Part shown: in pieces, positions 17,403 to 26,193 of the stretch
Numbering within the stretch: position 1 is the stretch's first letter
Layout of the letters: every line of letters begins with the position of its first letter
Assembly (NCBI RefSeq): GCF_004137685.1
Contig: NZ_QYBB01000013.1
Coordinates: 62,001-126,000 of the forward strand
Reading direction: 5' to 3'
DNA: 64,000 nucleotides
Source: Lichenibacterium minor
GTDB taxonomy: Bacteria > Pseudomonadota > Alphaproteobacteria > Rhizobiales > Beijerinckiaceae
Made by a program: the position numbers and the translations under genes
Notes under the pieces: generated by a model
Told to the model about the DNA's origin: nothing
Seen by the model: only the letters and a program-made list of their open reading frames with translations
The model's database searches: none

Positions 17403-18213
17403 GGTGGTGCTCCGCGTGGCCGTGATGGTCGTGCCGATGCGCTTCCCCTTCGACCTCCGTGTCGCCCGCCATGACGAAGATGCGCCGGCCGGTCCGCACC
17501 ACTTCGATGGGCGACCCGTAGAGCCGCGACAGCACCGGGCCGGTGATGACGGCGTCGACCGTGCCGAGCACCGCCCTGCCCCGGCCGACGTAGAGGACGC
17601 GGTCGATGGCGCCCATGAGCGGGTTGAGCTCGTGGGCCGAGAACAACACGCCGAGGCCCAGCTCCCGGCCCAGGCGCGCCACCAGCTCGACGACGCCGCG
17701 CTGGTGCGCGGGGTCGAGGGAGATCAGCGGCTCGTCGAGCAGCAGCAGCCTGGGGCGGCCGAGCAGCGCCTGGCTGAGCAGGAGCCGCTGGCGCTCGCCG
17801 CCGCTGAGCTCCCCCAGCGGTCGCCGTGCCAGCGCGGTGGCCCCCACGGTGTCGAGCGCCCAGGCGACTTCGGCCTTCCCGGCGGCATCGAGCCGCGGCA
17901 GGCCCCAGCGGTGGCCGCCGGCGGCGGACGCCACGAAGTCCCAGCCGGTCCAGCGCAGGTCGGCGGAACCGCGCACCTGCGGCATGTAGCCCACCGCGCG
18001 CTGGCCCCGCGCCGCATCCCGCCCGTCGACCAGGATGCGGCCGGCGCGGGGCCGCACGAGGCCCAGGATGGCGCGCAGCAGCGTCGTCTTGCCGGCCCCG
18101 TTGGGGCCCAGCAGCCCGACGAACTCGCCCGGCTCGATGTCGAAGCCGACGTCGGACAGGATCGTCCGGCCGCCGAGCTCCAGCGTGACGCCTTCGAAGG
18201 AGACGAGGCTCAA
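17389..18213 (-). CDS. znuC: Zinc/manganese ABC transporter, ATPase with His-rich tail
   Basis: A 274-aa ATPase driving uptake with ZnuB. Walker A GPNGAGKTT, signature LSGGERQRLLLSQ, Walker B LLLLDEPLISLDP and H-loop FSAHELNPLM are present. The start is TTG at 18213, overlapping the znuA stop (TTGA); the first strand SLVSFEGVTLELGG begins immediately, so no longer form is needed. The last 20 residues are His-rich (HRHDHHGHAEHHHAGL at the end), a likely cytoplasmic metal-binding or sensing tail. The open frame upstream of 18213 is a shadow of znuA. Confidence 0.93.
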   Translation of the reverse strand: MSLVSFEGVTLELGGRTILSDVGFDIEPGEFVGLLGPNGAGKTTLLRAILGLVRPRAGRILVDGRDAARGQRAVGYMPQVRGSADLRWTGWDFVASAAGGHRWGLPRLDAAGKAEVAWALDTVGATALARRPLGELSGGERQRLLLSQALLGRPRLLLLDEPLISLDPAHQRGVVELVARLGRELGLGVLFSAHELNPLMGAIDRVLYVGRGRAVLGTVDAVITGPVLSRLYGSPIEVVRTGRRIFVMAGDTEVEGEAHRHDHHGHAEHHHAGL

Positions 18214-19082
18214 GAGCTCTTCGCCGACAGCGCGTGGTCGAGCGCGTCGAGCTGCTTCGTCATCCAGGACTGGTAGGTGGTGCCGGCGGGCTCCGTTTCG
18301 GTGACGGCCACCACCGGAACGTGGCTCTCCCTGGCGATGCCGACGAGCCGCTTCACCGCCTTGTCGTCGGCCTGGCCGTTGTAGATCATCGCCTTCACCT
18401 TGTGGCCCTTCAGGTCGTCTTCGAACCGGGCGACGTCCGACGCCGACGGTTCGGTGTTGTTCATCACCGCCATCTGAAAGGACTCGTCGTGCATGTCGAG
18501 GCCGAGCAGGCTCGCCATGTAGCCGAAGACCGGCTCGGACGCCGTGACGGGCTGCCCGGCATAGCGGGCCTTCATGGCCGCCACCTTGGCGTCGAGCGAC
18601 CCGATCGAGGCCGCGAAGGCGGCGGCGTTGCCGTCGAAATCGGCTTTGTGGGCGGGGTCGATGGCGCCGAGCTTCGCGGCGAGGTCCCTGGCCACCGCCT
18701 GCATGGTGGCGGGGTCGTACCACAGGTGGGGGTTGTCGCCGGCGTGTTTGCCCACGAGGTCGGCGGCGACGATCTCGGCGCGGCCCGGCGACGGGTCGGC
18801 CTTCAGCAGCTTGCCCATCCAAGGGTCGTAGTCGGCGCCGTTCTGGATCACCACCCTGGCGGTCTTCAGGGCGCGCGCGGTCGACGGGTCCGCCTCGAAG
18901 AGGTGCGGGTCCTGGTCGGGGTTCGACAGGATCGACGTCACGCTGACGTACCGGCCGCCGACCTGCTTGGCGAGGTCGCCGTAGAAGTTCTCGGCCGCCA
19001 CCACGTCGATGCCGGCCGCGGAAGCCGCCGCGGGCAGAGCGAAAACGGCGAACACGCCGAGGAGGGCGGATTTCAGCGACAT
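18210..19082 (-). CDS. znuA: Zinc/manganese ABC transporter, periplasmic binding protein
   Basis: A 290-aa cluster A-I metal-binding protein. The signal peptide is MSLKSALLGVFAVFALPAAA, ending ASA near residue 22. Metal ligand candidates are His in NPDQDPHLFEADP, His in GDNPHLWYDP and Glu in VTASEPVFGYMA. At the last place zinc-type ZnuA has His and Mn-type PsaA/SitA has Glu. There is no His-rich loop. The start at 19082 is preferred over an in-frame ATG at 19124, because that one would begin 3 bp from the Zur-type palindrome and leave the signal peptide buried. Zinc is inferred from the divergent zur gene; manganese is a real alternative. Confidence 0.9.
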   Translation of the reverse strand: MSLKSALLGVFAVFALPAAASAAGIDVVAAENFYGDLAKQVGGRYVSVTSILSNPDQDPHLFEADPSTARALKTARVVIQNGADYDPWMGKLLKADPSPGRAEIVAADLVGKHAGDNPHLWYDPATMQAVARDLAAKLGAIDPAHKADFDGNAAAFAASIGSLDAKVAAMKARYAGQPVTASEPVFGYMASLLGLDMHDESFQMAVMNNTEPSASDVARFEDDLKGHKVKAMIYNGQADDKAVKRLVGIARESHVPVVAVTETEPAGTTYQSWMTKQLDALDHALSAKSS

Positions 19083-19127
19083 CGGATCGAACCCCGTCTT
19101 GCCGCGCCGGTGCGGCGCATTCACATC

Positions 19128-19145
19128 GTTACGTTATAACGAAAC
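19128..19145. promoter_or_regulatory. Zur-type operator between znuA and zur
   Basis: An 18-bp near-perfect palindrome, GTTACGTTATAACGAAAC, with a perfect CGTTATAACG core. The only mismatch is one pair. It lies 45 bp before znuA and 98 bp before zur, so one dimer could control both. The A/T-centred GTTATAAC core is the type reported for alphaproteobacterial Zur boxes. A weaker related half (GGTTACAACATATCC) follows at 19148-19162. Confidence 0.75.
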
Positions 19146-19243
19146 AGGTTACAACATATCCTTTGCGGCCGGCGGCGGGCTGGCGGCGGGGCGGGGTTGA
19201 AGCGGTCGACGGATCGGCTCAGATAGGGAGCGGAGGGACGCGG

Positions 19244-19747
19244 ATGGACCACGGTCACGAGACGGCGCAGGGGACGGCCCAGGACGCGGCTCGCGGCACC
19301 GCGGAGGATGCGCGCGGCGCCTGGCTGCGGCGCGTCGAAGCCCTGTGCGGCGAGCGCAACGTCCAGCTCACCGCCCTGCGGCGCCAGGTGCTGGGCCTGC
19401 TGGCGGACAGCGCCGCGCCCCTGACCGCCTATGCGCTGATCGACGGGCTGGCGAAGCTGCAGGAGCGGCAGGTGGCGCCCCCCACGGTGTACCGCACGCT
19501 GGATTTCCTGGTCGAGAACGGCTTCGTGATCAAGATCGAGAGCCGCAACGCCTTCGCGGTCTGCGATTCGCCCGGGCATCACCACCACGGCATCCTGCTC
19601 ATCTGCACGCGCTGCGGCGTGACCGAGGAGGTCGACGACCACGACGTGGATGCCACGCTGACGCGCCGCGCCAAGGCATCGAGCTTCAGGATCGAGAAGC
19701 AGATGGTGGAGCTGGAAGGGACCTGCGGGCGCTGCCTGCCGATCTGA
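19244..19747 (+). CDS. zur: Fur-family transcriptional regulator, Zur type
   Basis: A 167-aa metal-responsive repressor. The N-terminal winged helix (LTALRRQVLGLLADSAAPL and APPTVYRTLDFLVENGFV) is followed by metal sites: the HHHHG run in PGHHHHGILLICTRCG and two CxxC pairs (CTRC, CGRC) for structural zinc. The segment 'IESRNAFAVC' is characteristic of Zur rather than Fur or Mur. The N-terminus MDHGHE could add metal ligands. The start is ATG at 19244 after GGGAGCGGAGGG. It is divergent from znuACB across a shared palindrome and is expected to repress both sides when metal is replete. Confidence 0.92.
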   Translation: MDHGHETAQGTAQDAARGTAEDARGAWLRRVEALCGERNVQLTALRRQVLGLLADSAAPLTAYALIDGLAKLQERQVAPPTVYRTLDFLVENGFVIKIESRNAFAVCDSPGHHHHGILLICTRCGVTEEVDDHDVDATLTRRAKASSFRIEKQMVELEGTCGRCLPI

Positions 19748-19848
19748 CGTCGCCGGCCGGAGGTCCCGTCCGCGGGGAAGCGCCCGGGCGCGCCGCCGCC
19801 CGCGTTCCCGACGCCGCGGGTTGACGAGCGCCGTCGAGATCACGTCAG

Positions 19849-21003
19849 ATGCATCCCGCGATCGCGGCGGAGCGCCGCCGCAGGGCGGGGGCCTGGATGG
19901 ACGCGCAGGGGCTGGCCGACCTTTTCTACGAAGCGGCCCTGGCGCCGGACCTTTGGCCCGCGGCACTGTCGATCATGGCCCGTCGCTTCGACGGCTCCTG
20001 CGCCATCCTCGTCGCGAGCGGACCCGACGAGGCCCGCTACGCCACCTCCACCGACGACGGCCACATCGTGGCCGATTACGTGTCGGGCGGATGGGCCGCG
20101 CGAAGCGACAGGATCGCGCGTTGCGCGAGGCTCGATCCCAAGGCGTTCGTCACCGAGCGCCACCTCTACACGTTGGACGAGCTGCACCGCGACCCCGCCC
20201 TCGAAGGCTTCTTCCTCCCCAGGAACATCGGATCGGAGTTCGGCACCATCTTCTCCATGCCGACGGGAGACCTGATGGTCGCCACGGTCCAGCGCCGGTT
20301 CGGAGCTCCGCCGCTCGACGCCGGGGCCGTGGCGACCGCCGAAGCCCTCCGCCCCCATCTCGCCCGGGCGGCCTTGATCTCCGCCAGGCTCGGCCTCGAC
20401 CGGTCGCGCGGCGCCGTGGATGCGCTGGCGACGCTGGGCTTCCCGGCGGCGGCCCTGTCGGCGCGCGGGCGGGTGGTGATCGGCAACGACCTCCTCGCCT
20501 CGCTCATGCCGCACGCGCTGCGCGAGTCGCGCGGACGCTTGACGTTGTCGGACCCGGGGGCCGACCTCGCATTGAGCCGGGCGCTCGAAGAGCTCAGGGC
20601 GCAGGACGGCGGGTCGCGGCTGGGACGCTCGATCCCGATCGCGGCGCGCCTCGGCGGGCTGCCGTCCGTCGCGCATCTGGTTCCGGTGATGGGCGCGGGA
20701 CGCGACGTCTTCGTCGGCGCCGCCTGCGTGGTGATGATCACGCGGGCGTCCACGCCGACCCCGCTTGACGCGGGCCTGCTCGCATCGCTGTTCGGGCTCA
20801 CCCCCGCCGAAGCGCGGGTCGCGAGGTCGGCCGTGATCCTCGGCGGCGTGCCCGCCGTGGCCGACGAGCTGAAGCTGTCGCGCGAGACCGTGAAATCGCA
20901 ACTCAAGGCGGTGATGGGCAAGACCGGCGTGGCGTCCCAGCAGGGGCTGACGGCCCTGCTGGGGTCTCTCACGGCGGGCGCACCGGTCGATCGAGGGGGG
21001 TGA
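19849..21003 (+). CDS. LuxR-type helix-turn-helix transcriptional regulator
   Basis: A 384-aa cytosolic regulator. The C-terminal HTH (residues about 315-375) is recognisable: LFGLTPAEARVARSAVILGG, VADELKLSRETVKSQLKAVM, GKTGVASQQGL. The first 300 residues show no known sensor domain by eye. They look like a PAS/GAF-like alpha-beta fold ('AARRFDGSCAILVASG', 'SEFGTIFSMPTGDLM') seen in a common Rhizobiales group of LuxR solos. No acyl-HSL-binding motif was recognised. The neighbours (zur, uvsE) do not suggest a target, and the signal is unknown. Confidence 0.86.
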   Translation: MHPAIAAERRRRAGAWMDAQGLADLFYEAALAPDLWPAALSIMARRFDGSCAILVASGPDEARYATSTDDGHIVADYVSGGWAARSDRIARCARLDPKAFVTERHLYTLDELHRDPALEGFFLPRNIGSEFGTIFSMPTGDLMVATVQRRFGAPPLDAGAVATAEALRPHLARAALISARLGLDRSRGAVDALATLGFPAAALSARGRVVIGNDLLASLMPHALRESRGRLTLSDPGADLALSRALEELRAQDGGSRLGRSIPIAARLGGLPSVAHLVPVMGAGRDVFVGAACVVMITRASTPTPLDAGLLASLFGLTPAEARVARSAVILGGVPAVADELKLSRETVKSQLKAVMGKTGVASQQGLTALLGSLTAGAPVDRGG

Positions 21004-21045
21004 AGGTCGAGCGCGGTCCTTGGACGAGAGGGCACGCCCCCGGGA

Positions 21046-22170
21046 TCACGCCGCCTCGTCGGCCAGCGCGTCCCCCTCGACCGGGATCGGGACGGCGGTG
21101 CTTTCCTCGATCACGGCCTCCTCCTCGGCGTCGAGGCGGTCCCGCTCCGCCTCGCTGAGGCCGAACCGCGACGCGACGTCCGGCGCGTAGCGCAGCATGT
21201 CGGGGCGGAGACGGATGAGGGCGAGGTCCTTCGCCTTCGCTTCGATCATCACGTCGAAGTCCCGGTCGGTGATCGACCGCATGAAGCCCATGAACTCGAA
21301 CGGGTGCACGTAGTCGGCATGGCCGGTCCAGATCGGCGCGACATGCACGGTCTTGGTCTTCTTCGTCTTCTTGTCCTTGCGCTTCAGCTCGCGCAGTTCG
21401 GTGCGGGGCGAGGAGAAGTGGATCTTCGGGCGGACGCCCTCGGGCCAGGTGGCGAGGATGCGCCGAACGGTGTCGCCCATGTCGAGGTTGTCGGGGTTGA
21501 GGCACAGGAAGTGCTGGTGGTCGAAGATCAGCCGCACGCCGGTGTGTTCGTGGATCCACAGGACGTCGGAAGCGCTGAAGCGGATGTCATCGTGCTCGAG
21601 CACCAGGCGGCGGCGCACCGGCTCCGGCATGGTGGGCCAGTTCTCCACCCAACGCGCGTTGCTGGCCGGAATGTCGCCGTAGGTGCCGCCGACGTGGATC
21701 ACCATCACGGCCTCGGGGCCGAGTTCCATCAGATCGAGCATCTCGGCCTGGCTGGTGAGGTCGGCGACGCTCTTCCGCACCAGCTCCGGGTCGGGGCTGT
21801 TCAGCACCACGTATTGCGACGGGTGGAACGACAGGCGCAGCCCCTGCGCCTTGGCCCGCGCCCCGATGGCGGCGAGGTCCGACGCGCTGTCCCGCACCAT
21901 GGTGTGGAACTGCGGCATGTCGGGATGGGTCGCGTAGGGGGCGAGGTCGGACGACATGCGGTACATGTCGATGCCGTGCTTGCCGAGATAGCCGAAGATC
22001 GCGTCGAGGTATTCGAGGCTGACGCGCAGGTGGGGGTCGGCCTGCCAGCGGCGGGTGTCGTTGCTCTTGAGGTCCGGCCGCCCCATCACCTTCACGGGAA
22101 AGCCGAGCCGTAGCCGGCCCTCGGGCCGGGGCGGCAGCTCGACATCCTTGCGCTTGCTCGTTCTCGCCAT
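21046..22170 (-). CDS. uvsE: UV damage endonuclease UvsE/UvdE family
   Basis: A 374-aa TIM-barrel nuclease that nicks 5' of UV photoproducts (CPD and 6-4) and starts an excision pathway independent of UvrABC. Features are LRLGFPVKVMG near the start, YRMSSDLAPYATHP, LRLSFHPSQYVVLNSPDPE, MVIHVGGTYGD, RLVLEHDD, RLIFDHQHFLCLNP and PKIHFSSPRTE. These give the His, Glu and Asp metal ligands in family order. A Lys-rich insert (KRKDKKTKKTK) and an acidic C-terminal tail of about 40 residues are extra. It is convergent with the LuxR gene. It suits an organism exposed to sunlight. Confidence 0.93.
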   Translation of the reverse strand: MARTSKRKDVELPPRPEGRLRLGFPVKVMGRPDLKSNDTRRWQADPHLRVSLEYLDAIFGYLGKHGIDMYRMSSDLAPYATHPDMPQFHTMVRDSASDLAAIGARAKAQGLRLSFHPSQYVVLNSPDPELVRKSVADLTSQAEMLDLMELGPEAVMVIHVGGTYGDIPASNARWVENWPTMPEPVRRRLVLEHDDIRFSASDVLWIHEHTGVRLIFDHQHFLCLNPDNLDMGDTVRRILATWPEGVRPKIHFSSPRTELRELKRKDKKTKKTKTVHVAPIWTGHADYVHPFEFMGFMRSITDRDFDVMIEAKAKDLALIRLRPDMLRYAPDVASRFGLSEAERDRLDAEEEAVIEESTAVPIPVEGDALADEAA

Positions 22171-22278
22171 CGTGTCCGCACCCTCGTCCGATGCGGGGCA
22201 ACCGCCCGCCCGGGCGGGAAGTTGCGGGCGCGAGCGCCGTCGGCTGTGGACGGGTCGTCGCGGGCGGCCGGGCCGGCG

Positions 22279-23613
22279 TCAGGCGCGGGTCGGCTGCCGG
22301 GCCGGCGGGTCTGCGGGGGCCCGCTCCAGCGAACGGTCGTGGCCGAGCGCCAGGACGATGCCGGCGCCGACCAGCGCGCAGGCGGCGAAGAACACCAGCC
22401 CCGCCGTCTCGCCCCCGGTCCTGTCCTTGAGGATGCCGAACACCTGCGGGCCGAAATAGCCGCCCAGGTTGCCGATGGAATTGATGGCGGCGATGCCCGC
22501 CGCGGCACCCGTGCCCGACAGGAGCGCCGTCGGGAGCGCCCAGAACGAGGCGTAGACGGCGAAGAAACCGAAGCCCGCGATGCACAGGCAGGCCATCTTG
22601 GGCGCCGGGTCCGACATCGCGGACGCGGACAGCAGCCCCACGACGATGCACAGGAGCGGGATCACCGTGTGCCACTTCCGCTCACCGGTGCGGTCCGACG
22701 ACCGGCTCCAGGCGATCATGCCGACCGCCCCGACGAGGTAGGGCACCGCGGTGACGAGCCCGACCTCGAACCCGTTGAGCCCGCCGAAGGCCTTGACGAT
22801 CTGCGGGAGGAAGAAGCTCAGCCCGTATTGGGGGATGTTCAGCCCCATGTAGACGAAGCCGAAAGCGACCACGCGCGGGTCCACCACGGCCCGGCGCCAC
22901 GAGATCCTGTGGCGGCTTTCGCGGTTGGCGCGCTCGGCATCGAGCCGAGCCTGCAGCCAGCCGCTTTCCTCGGCGGTGAGCCAGGCGGCGTCGCGCGGGC
23001 GATCGGTGAGGTAGGCCAGGACCGCGAAGGCCATGAGGAGCGCCGGCGCCGCCTCGATGAGGAAGACCCATTGCCAGCCGTGCAGGCCGGCGGCGCCGTC
23101 GAGCCCGAGGATCAGCCCCGACACGGGCGCGCCGATGATCGTCGAGATCGGGATCGCTGCCATGAACATCGCCACGATGCGGGCGCGGTAGGCCGACGGG
23201 AACCACAGCGTGAGGAAGAAGATGATCCCTGGAAAGAAGCCGGCCTCGGCGCAGCCGAGCAGCAGGCGAACGGCGTTGAAGCTCGTTTCCCCGCCCACGA
23301 AGGCCTGCGCGCCCGAGATCAGGCCCCAGGTGAACATGATGCGGGCGATCCAGACGCGCGCGCCGAACCGGTCGAGCGCGAGGTTGCTCGGGACCTCGAA
23401 CAGGAAGTAGGCGATGAAGAAGATGCCGGCCGCGCCGCCGAAGGCGGTCGCCGTCAAGCCGAGGTCGGCCCGCATGGTCGCCCCCGCGAAGCCGACGTTG
23501 ACCCGGTCGAGGTAGGCGACGAAATAGCAGAGCATCAGGAAGGGCACGAGCCGCCGCGTGACCTTGCTCATCGTGCGCGCCTCCACATCGGCGCGCGCCG
23601 TCGTTCCGTCCAT
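22279..23613 (-). CDS. MFS transporter, anion:cation symporter (tartrate/glucarate) type
   Basis: A 444-aa 12-helix major facilitator. The start ATG at 23613 follows GAGGAGGGTGG. The N-terminus VTRRLVPFLMLCYFVAYLDR with VNVGFAG is the signature of the ACS family (GudP, TtuB, phthalate and 4-hydroxyphenylacetate carriers). Later marks are FFIAYFLFEVPSNLALDRFG and a central cytoplasmic loop (about residues 200-240). Substrates of the family are organic anions. It faces an SDR gene across a 305-bp divergent gap, a typical carrier-plus-catabolic enzyme pairing, but the substrate is unknown. Confidence 0.9.
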   Translation of the reverse strand: MDGTTARADVEARTMSKVTRRLVPFLMLCYFVAYLDRVNVGFAGATMRADLGLTATAFGGAAGIFFIAYFLFEVPSNLALDRFGARVWIARIMFTWGLISGAQAFVGGETSFNAVRLLLGCAEAGFFPGIIFFLTLWFPSAYRARIVAMFMAAIPISTIIGAPVSGLILGLDGAAGLHGWQWVFLIEAAPALLMAFAVLAYLTDRPRDAAWLTAEESGWLQARLDAERANRESRHRISWRRAVVDPRVVAFGFVYMGLNIPQYGLSFFLPQIVKAFGGLNGFEVGLVTAVPYLVGAVGMIAWSRSSDRTGERKWHTVIPLLCIVVGLLSASAMSDPAPKMACLCIAGFGFFAVYASFWALPTALLSGTGAAAGIAAINSIGNLGGYFGPQVFGILKDRTGGETAGLVFFAACALVGAGIVLALGHDRSLERAPADPPARQPTRA

Positions 23614-23918
23614 GGTTTCCACCCTCCTCGACCTTTCCGGCCGTTGAACGGGATCATACAGGCGCGGCGACGCCGCACCAGACGCCACGGCGCGGTCGTC
23701 CGGGATTCGGCGGCTGAGAATCGGGCGCGTCCTCGGACGCGTCGAACCTGGGTCCGAGGTCGCGGCGCATCGGGTGGCCGCCGCCGCCCGGCGCTGCCCG
23801 ACGCCGACGGGGGGATGACGGTCGTGCGCCCAAGCCGGGGCCGCCCCACGGACACAACGCCGGCCCCCGACGTTGCATGCGGGCGGCGAGCGGATGCCGC
23901 GTGGCATGGAGCGCTGCG
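23614..23918. promoter_or_regulatory. 305-bp divergent region between MFS and SDR genes
   Basis: No gene was seen. It must hold promoters for both flanking genes. The one structured element is a 16-bp palindrome CGCGTCC-TC-GGACGCG at 23726-23741, a possible operator for a missing regulator. No convincing -35/-10 pair could be read in this GC-rich stretch. Confidence 0.4.
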
Positions 23919-24695
23919 ATGGACCTCGGCTTGACGGGCAGGCGCGTGCTGGTCACGGGCGGGTCGAAGGGGATCGGCCTCGCCTGCGCGGCGGCCTTCC
24001 TGGCGGAAGGCTGCTCGGTGGCGATCTGCTCGCGGGTTGCGGACAACGTCGCCGCCGCGGTGACACTCCATCCCGCGCTCAGCGGCTTCACCGCCGATTG
24101 CAGCGATGCACGGGATGCCGCCCGCCTCGTGGAGGAGGTGGAGGCCGGGTTGGGGCCGATCGACGTGCTGGTCAATTCCGCCGGCGCGGCGCGCCGCTCG
24201 CCCGCCGAGGCCATGACGCCCGAGCACTGGCGCCAAGCGATGGACGCCAAGTTCTTCTCGACGATCTTCGTGGTCGATCCCGCCGTCAAGCGCATGGCGG
24301 AGCGCGGCCGCGGCGTGGTGGTCAACGTCATCGGCACCGGCGGAAAGGTCGCGTCCCCCATCCACATCGCCGGCGGGGCCGCCAACGCCGCGCTGATGCT
24401 GGCTACGGCAGGCCTCGGCAACGCTTATGCGGCGCGCGGCGTGCGCGTGGTCGGCGTCAGCCCGAGCCTGACCGAAACCACGCGCGTGACGGAGGGCTTC
24501 GAGGCCGACGCCGCCGCGCAAGGCGTCGCGCCCGACGAGGCCCGCGCCCGCGCCGTCGCGCGCCTGCCGCTGGGCCGCATGGCGAGCGCCGAAGAGGTCG
24601 CCGCCGCCGTGGTGTTCCTGGCCTCCGATCGCGCCGCCTACGTGACCGGCACCACGCTGTCGGTGGACGGGGGGCAGAACCCCGTGGTGCTTTGA
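23919..24695 (+). CDS. Short-chain dehydrogenase/reductase family protein lacking the usual YxxxK
   Basis: A 258-aa Rossmann-fold SDR. The cofactor motif TGGSKGIG, the NSAG strand and the C-terminal VTGTTLSVDGGQ are normal. In the active-site region, where classical SDRs have Ser followed by YxxxK, this protein reads GTGGKVASPIHIAGGAANAA: there is no Tyr-x-x-x-Lys. The Lys and Ser offset suggests a divergent subfamily with a changed mechanism or a non-catalytic role. The start is ATG at 23919 (MDLGLTGRRVLVTGG); an in-frame start at 23877 is less likely. It is divergent from an organic-anion MFS carrier. Substrate unknown. Confidence 0.88.
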   Translation: MDLGLTGRRVLVTGGSKGIGLACAAAFLAEGCSVAICSRVADNVAAAVTLHPALSGFTADCSDARDAARLVEEVEAGLGPIDVLVNSAGAARRSPAEAMTPEHWRQAMDAKFFSTIFVVDPAVKRMAERGRGVVVNVIGTGGKVASPIHIAGGAANAALMLATAGLGNAYAARGVRVVGVSPSLTETTRVTEGFEADAAAQGVAPDEARARAVARLPLGRMASAEEVAAAVVFLASDRAAYVTGTTLSVDGGQNPVVL

Positions 24696-24869
24696 GCGGA
24701 CGCGCGCCGCCGCTCGTGCGGCGTGACCCGCCGAACGGGCCTCGGCATTTCCCCACGGCTGGCGTGAGCGGGCGCGCGCCGGTTCGGGGCATCCGAGCCG
24801 GCGCGGCTTGACCGCCGGCCCGCTTCCGCCGTAGCGCGTCCGTCACAACGAGAACACGGACACGACATC

Positions 24870-26183
24870 ATGGCAGGAAACGCGGGGGCGAGCGCCCCCA
24901 GGCTCGGCGCGCATGCACGCGCGACGCCGGCCGGAGGCCTCGGGCGCATCGTGCTGGCGAGCCTCGTCGGCACCACCATCGAGTTCTACGATTTCTACAT
25001 CTACGGCACCGCCGCCGCGCTGGTGATCGGTCAAGCCTTCTTCCCGCAGTCGGCGCCGGGCGCCCAGGCGTTGAACGCCTTCCTGACCTTCGGCATCGCC
25101 TTCGTGGCCCGGCCGGTGGGGTCCATCCTGTTCGGCCATTTCGGCGACCGGATCGGGCGCAAGTCAACGCTCGTCGCCTCCATGCTGGTGATGGGGCTGT
25201 CGACGACGCTGATCGGCCTGCTGCCCGGCTATGCCACGGCGGGCGCCGTGGCGCCCTGGCTGCTCTGCCTGCTGCGCTTCGGCCAGGGGATCGGCCTGGG
25301 CGGCGAATGGGGCGGGGCGGCGCTGCTGGCCACCGAGAACGCGCCGCAGGGTCGCCGCGCCTGGTTCGGCATGTTCCCGCAGCTCGGCCCCCCGCTCGGG
25401 TTCCTCCTCGCCAACGGCCTGTTCCTCGGCCTGCTGCTGGGCTTGGGCGAGCCCGTCTTCGTCGCCTGGGCGTGGCGGGTCCCCTTCCTGGTCAGCGCCG
25501 CGCTGGTCGCCATCGGCCTCTACCTCCGGGTATCGATGGAAGAAACGCCGGCCTTCGTCGAGGCCCTGCGCCGCGAGCCGCCGGCCCGCGTGCCGCTCGC
25601 CGAGGTGCTGGGGCGGCACGCGCTCCCGCTGCTCCAGGGCTCGCTGTCCATCGTGGTCTGCTACGCGCTGTTCTACATCTCCACCGTCTTCGCGCTGGGC
25701 TACGGCGTCGGGACCCGGCACATCGCCCGCTCCGACTTCCTCGAGATGCTCTGCGTCGCGGTGGTGTTCATGGCGATCGCCACGCCCGTGTCGGCGGCCC
25801 TGGCAGACCGCTTCGGCCGCCGCCCGGTGCTGATGGCGGCGGGCACGCTCGCGGCGCTGTCGGGCTTCCTGATGCCCCGCATGCTCGGCGACGGCAGCCC
25901 GGCAGAGGTGCTGCTGTTCCTGTGCATCGAGCTCGGCCTGATGGGGCTCACCTTCGCACCGCTCGGCGCCCTGCTGCCCGAGCTGTTCCCGACGCGGGTG
26001 CGCTACACCGGCGCGTCCACGGCCTACAACCTCGGCGGCATCCTCGGCGCCTCCCTCGCCCCCTTCGCGGCGCAGCTGCTGCTGGAGCGGGGCGGCCTCG
26101 CCTGGGTCGGCGGCTACATCACCGCGGCGGGCATCGTCAGCGTCCTGGCGGTCGCGAGCATGCGGGAAACCGGCCGGGGGTGA
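24870..26183 (+). CDS. MFS transporter, metabolite:H+ symporter (MHS) family
   Basis: A 437-aa 12-helix carrier. Family marks are LVGTTIEFYDFYIYGTAAAL near residue 33, the loop 2-3 motif FGHFGDRIGRKS, and GQGIGLGGEWGGAALLATEN in helix 4. These are typical of the MHS group (ShiA, KgtP, ProP, citrate carriers). The long extra N-terminus (about 20 residues) is cytoplasmic. It lies 175 bp after the SDR gene on the same strand and 78 bp before modA. The substrate, a carboxylate or betaine type, cannot be told apart by eye. Confidence 0.9.
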   Translation: MAGNAGASAPRLGAHARATPAGGLGRIVLASLVGTTIEFYDFYIYGTAAALVIGQAFFPQSAPGAQALNAFLTFGIAFVARPVGSILFGHFGDRIGRKSTLVASMLVMGLSTTLIGLLPGYATAGAVAPWLLCLLRFGQGIGLGGEWGGAALLATENAPQGRRAWFGMFPQLGPPLGFLLANGLFLGLLLGLGEPVFVAWAWRVPFLVSAALVAIGLYLRVSMEETPAFVEALRREPPARVPLAEVLGRHALPLLQGSLSIVVCYALFYISTVFALGYGVGTRHIARSDFLEMLCVAVVFMAIATPVSAALADRFGRRPVLMAAGTLAALSGFLMPRMLGDGSPAEVLLFLCIELGLMGLTFAPLGALLPELFPTRVRYTGASTAYNLGGILGASLAPFAAQLLLERGGLAWVGGYITAAGIVSVLAVASMRETGRG

Positions 26184-26193
26184 AGGCTCGACG

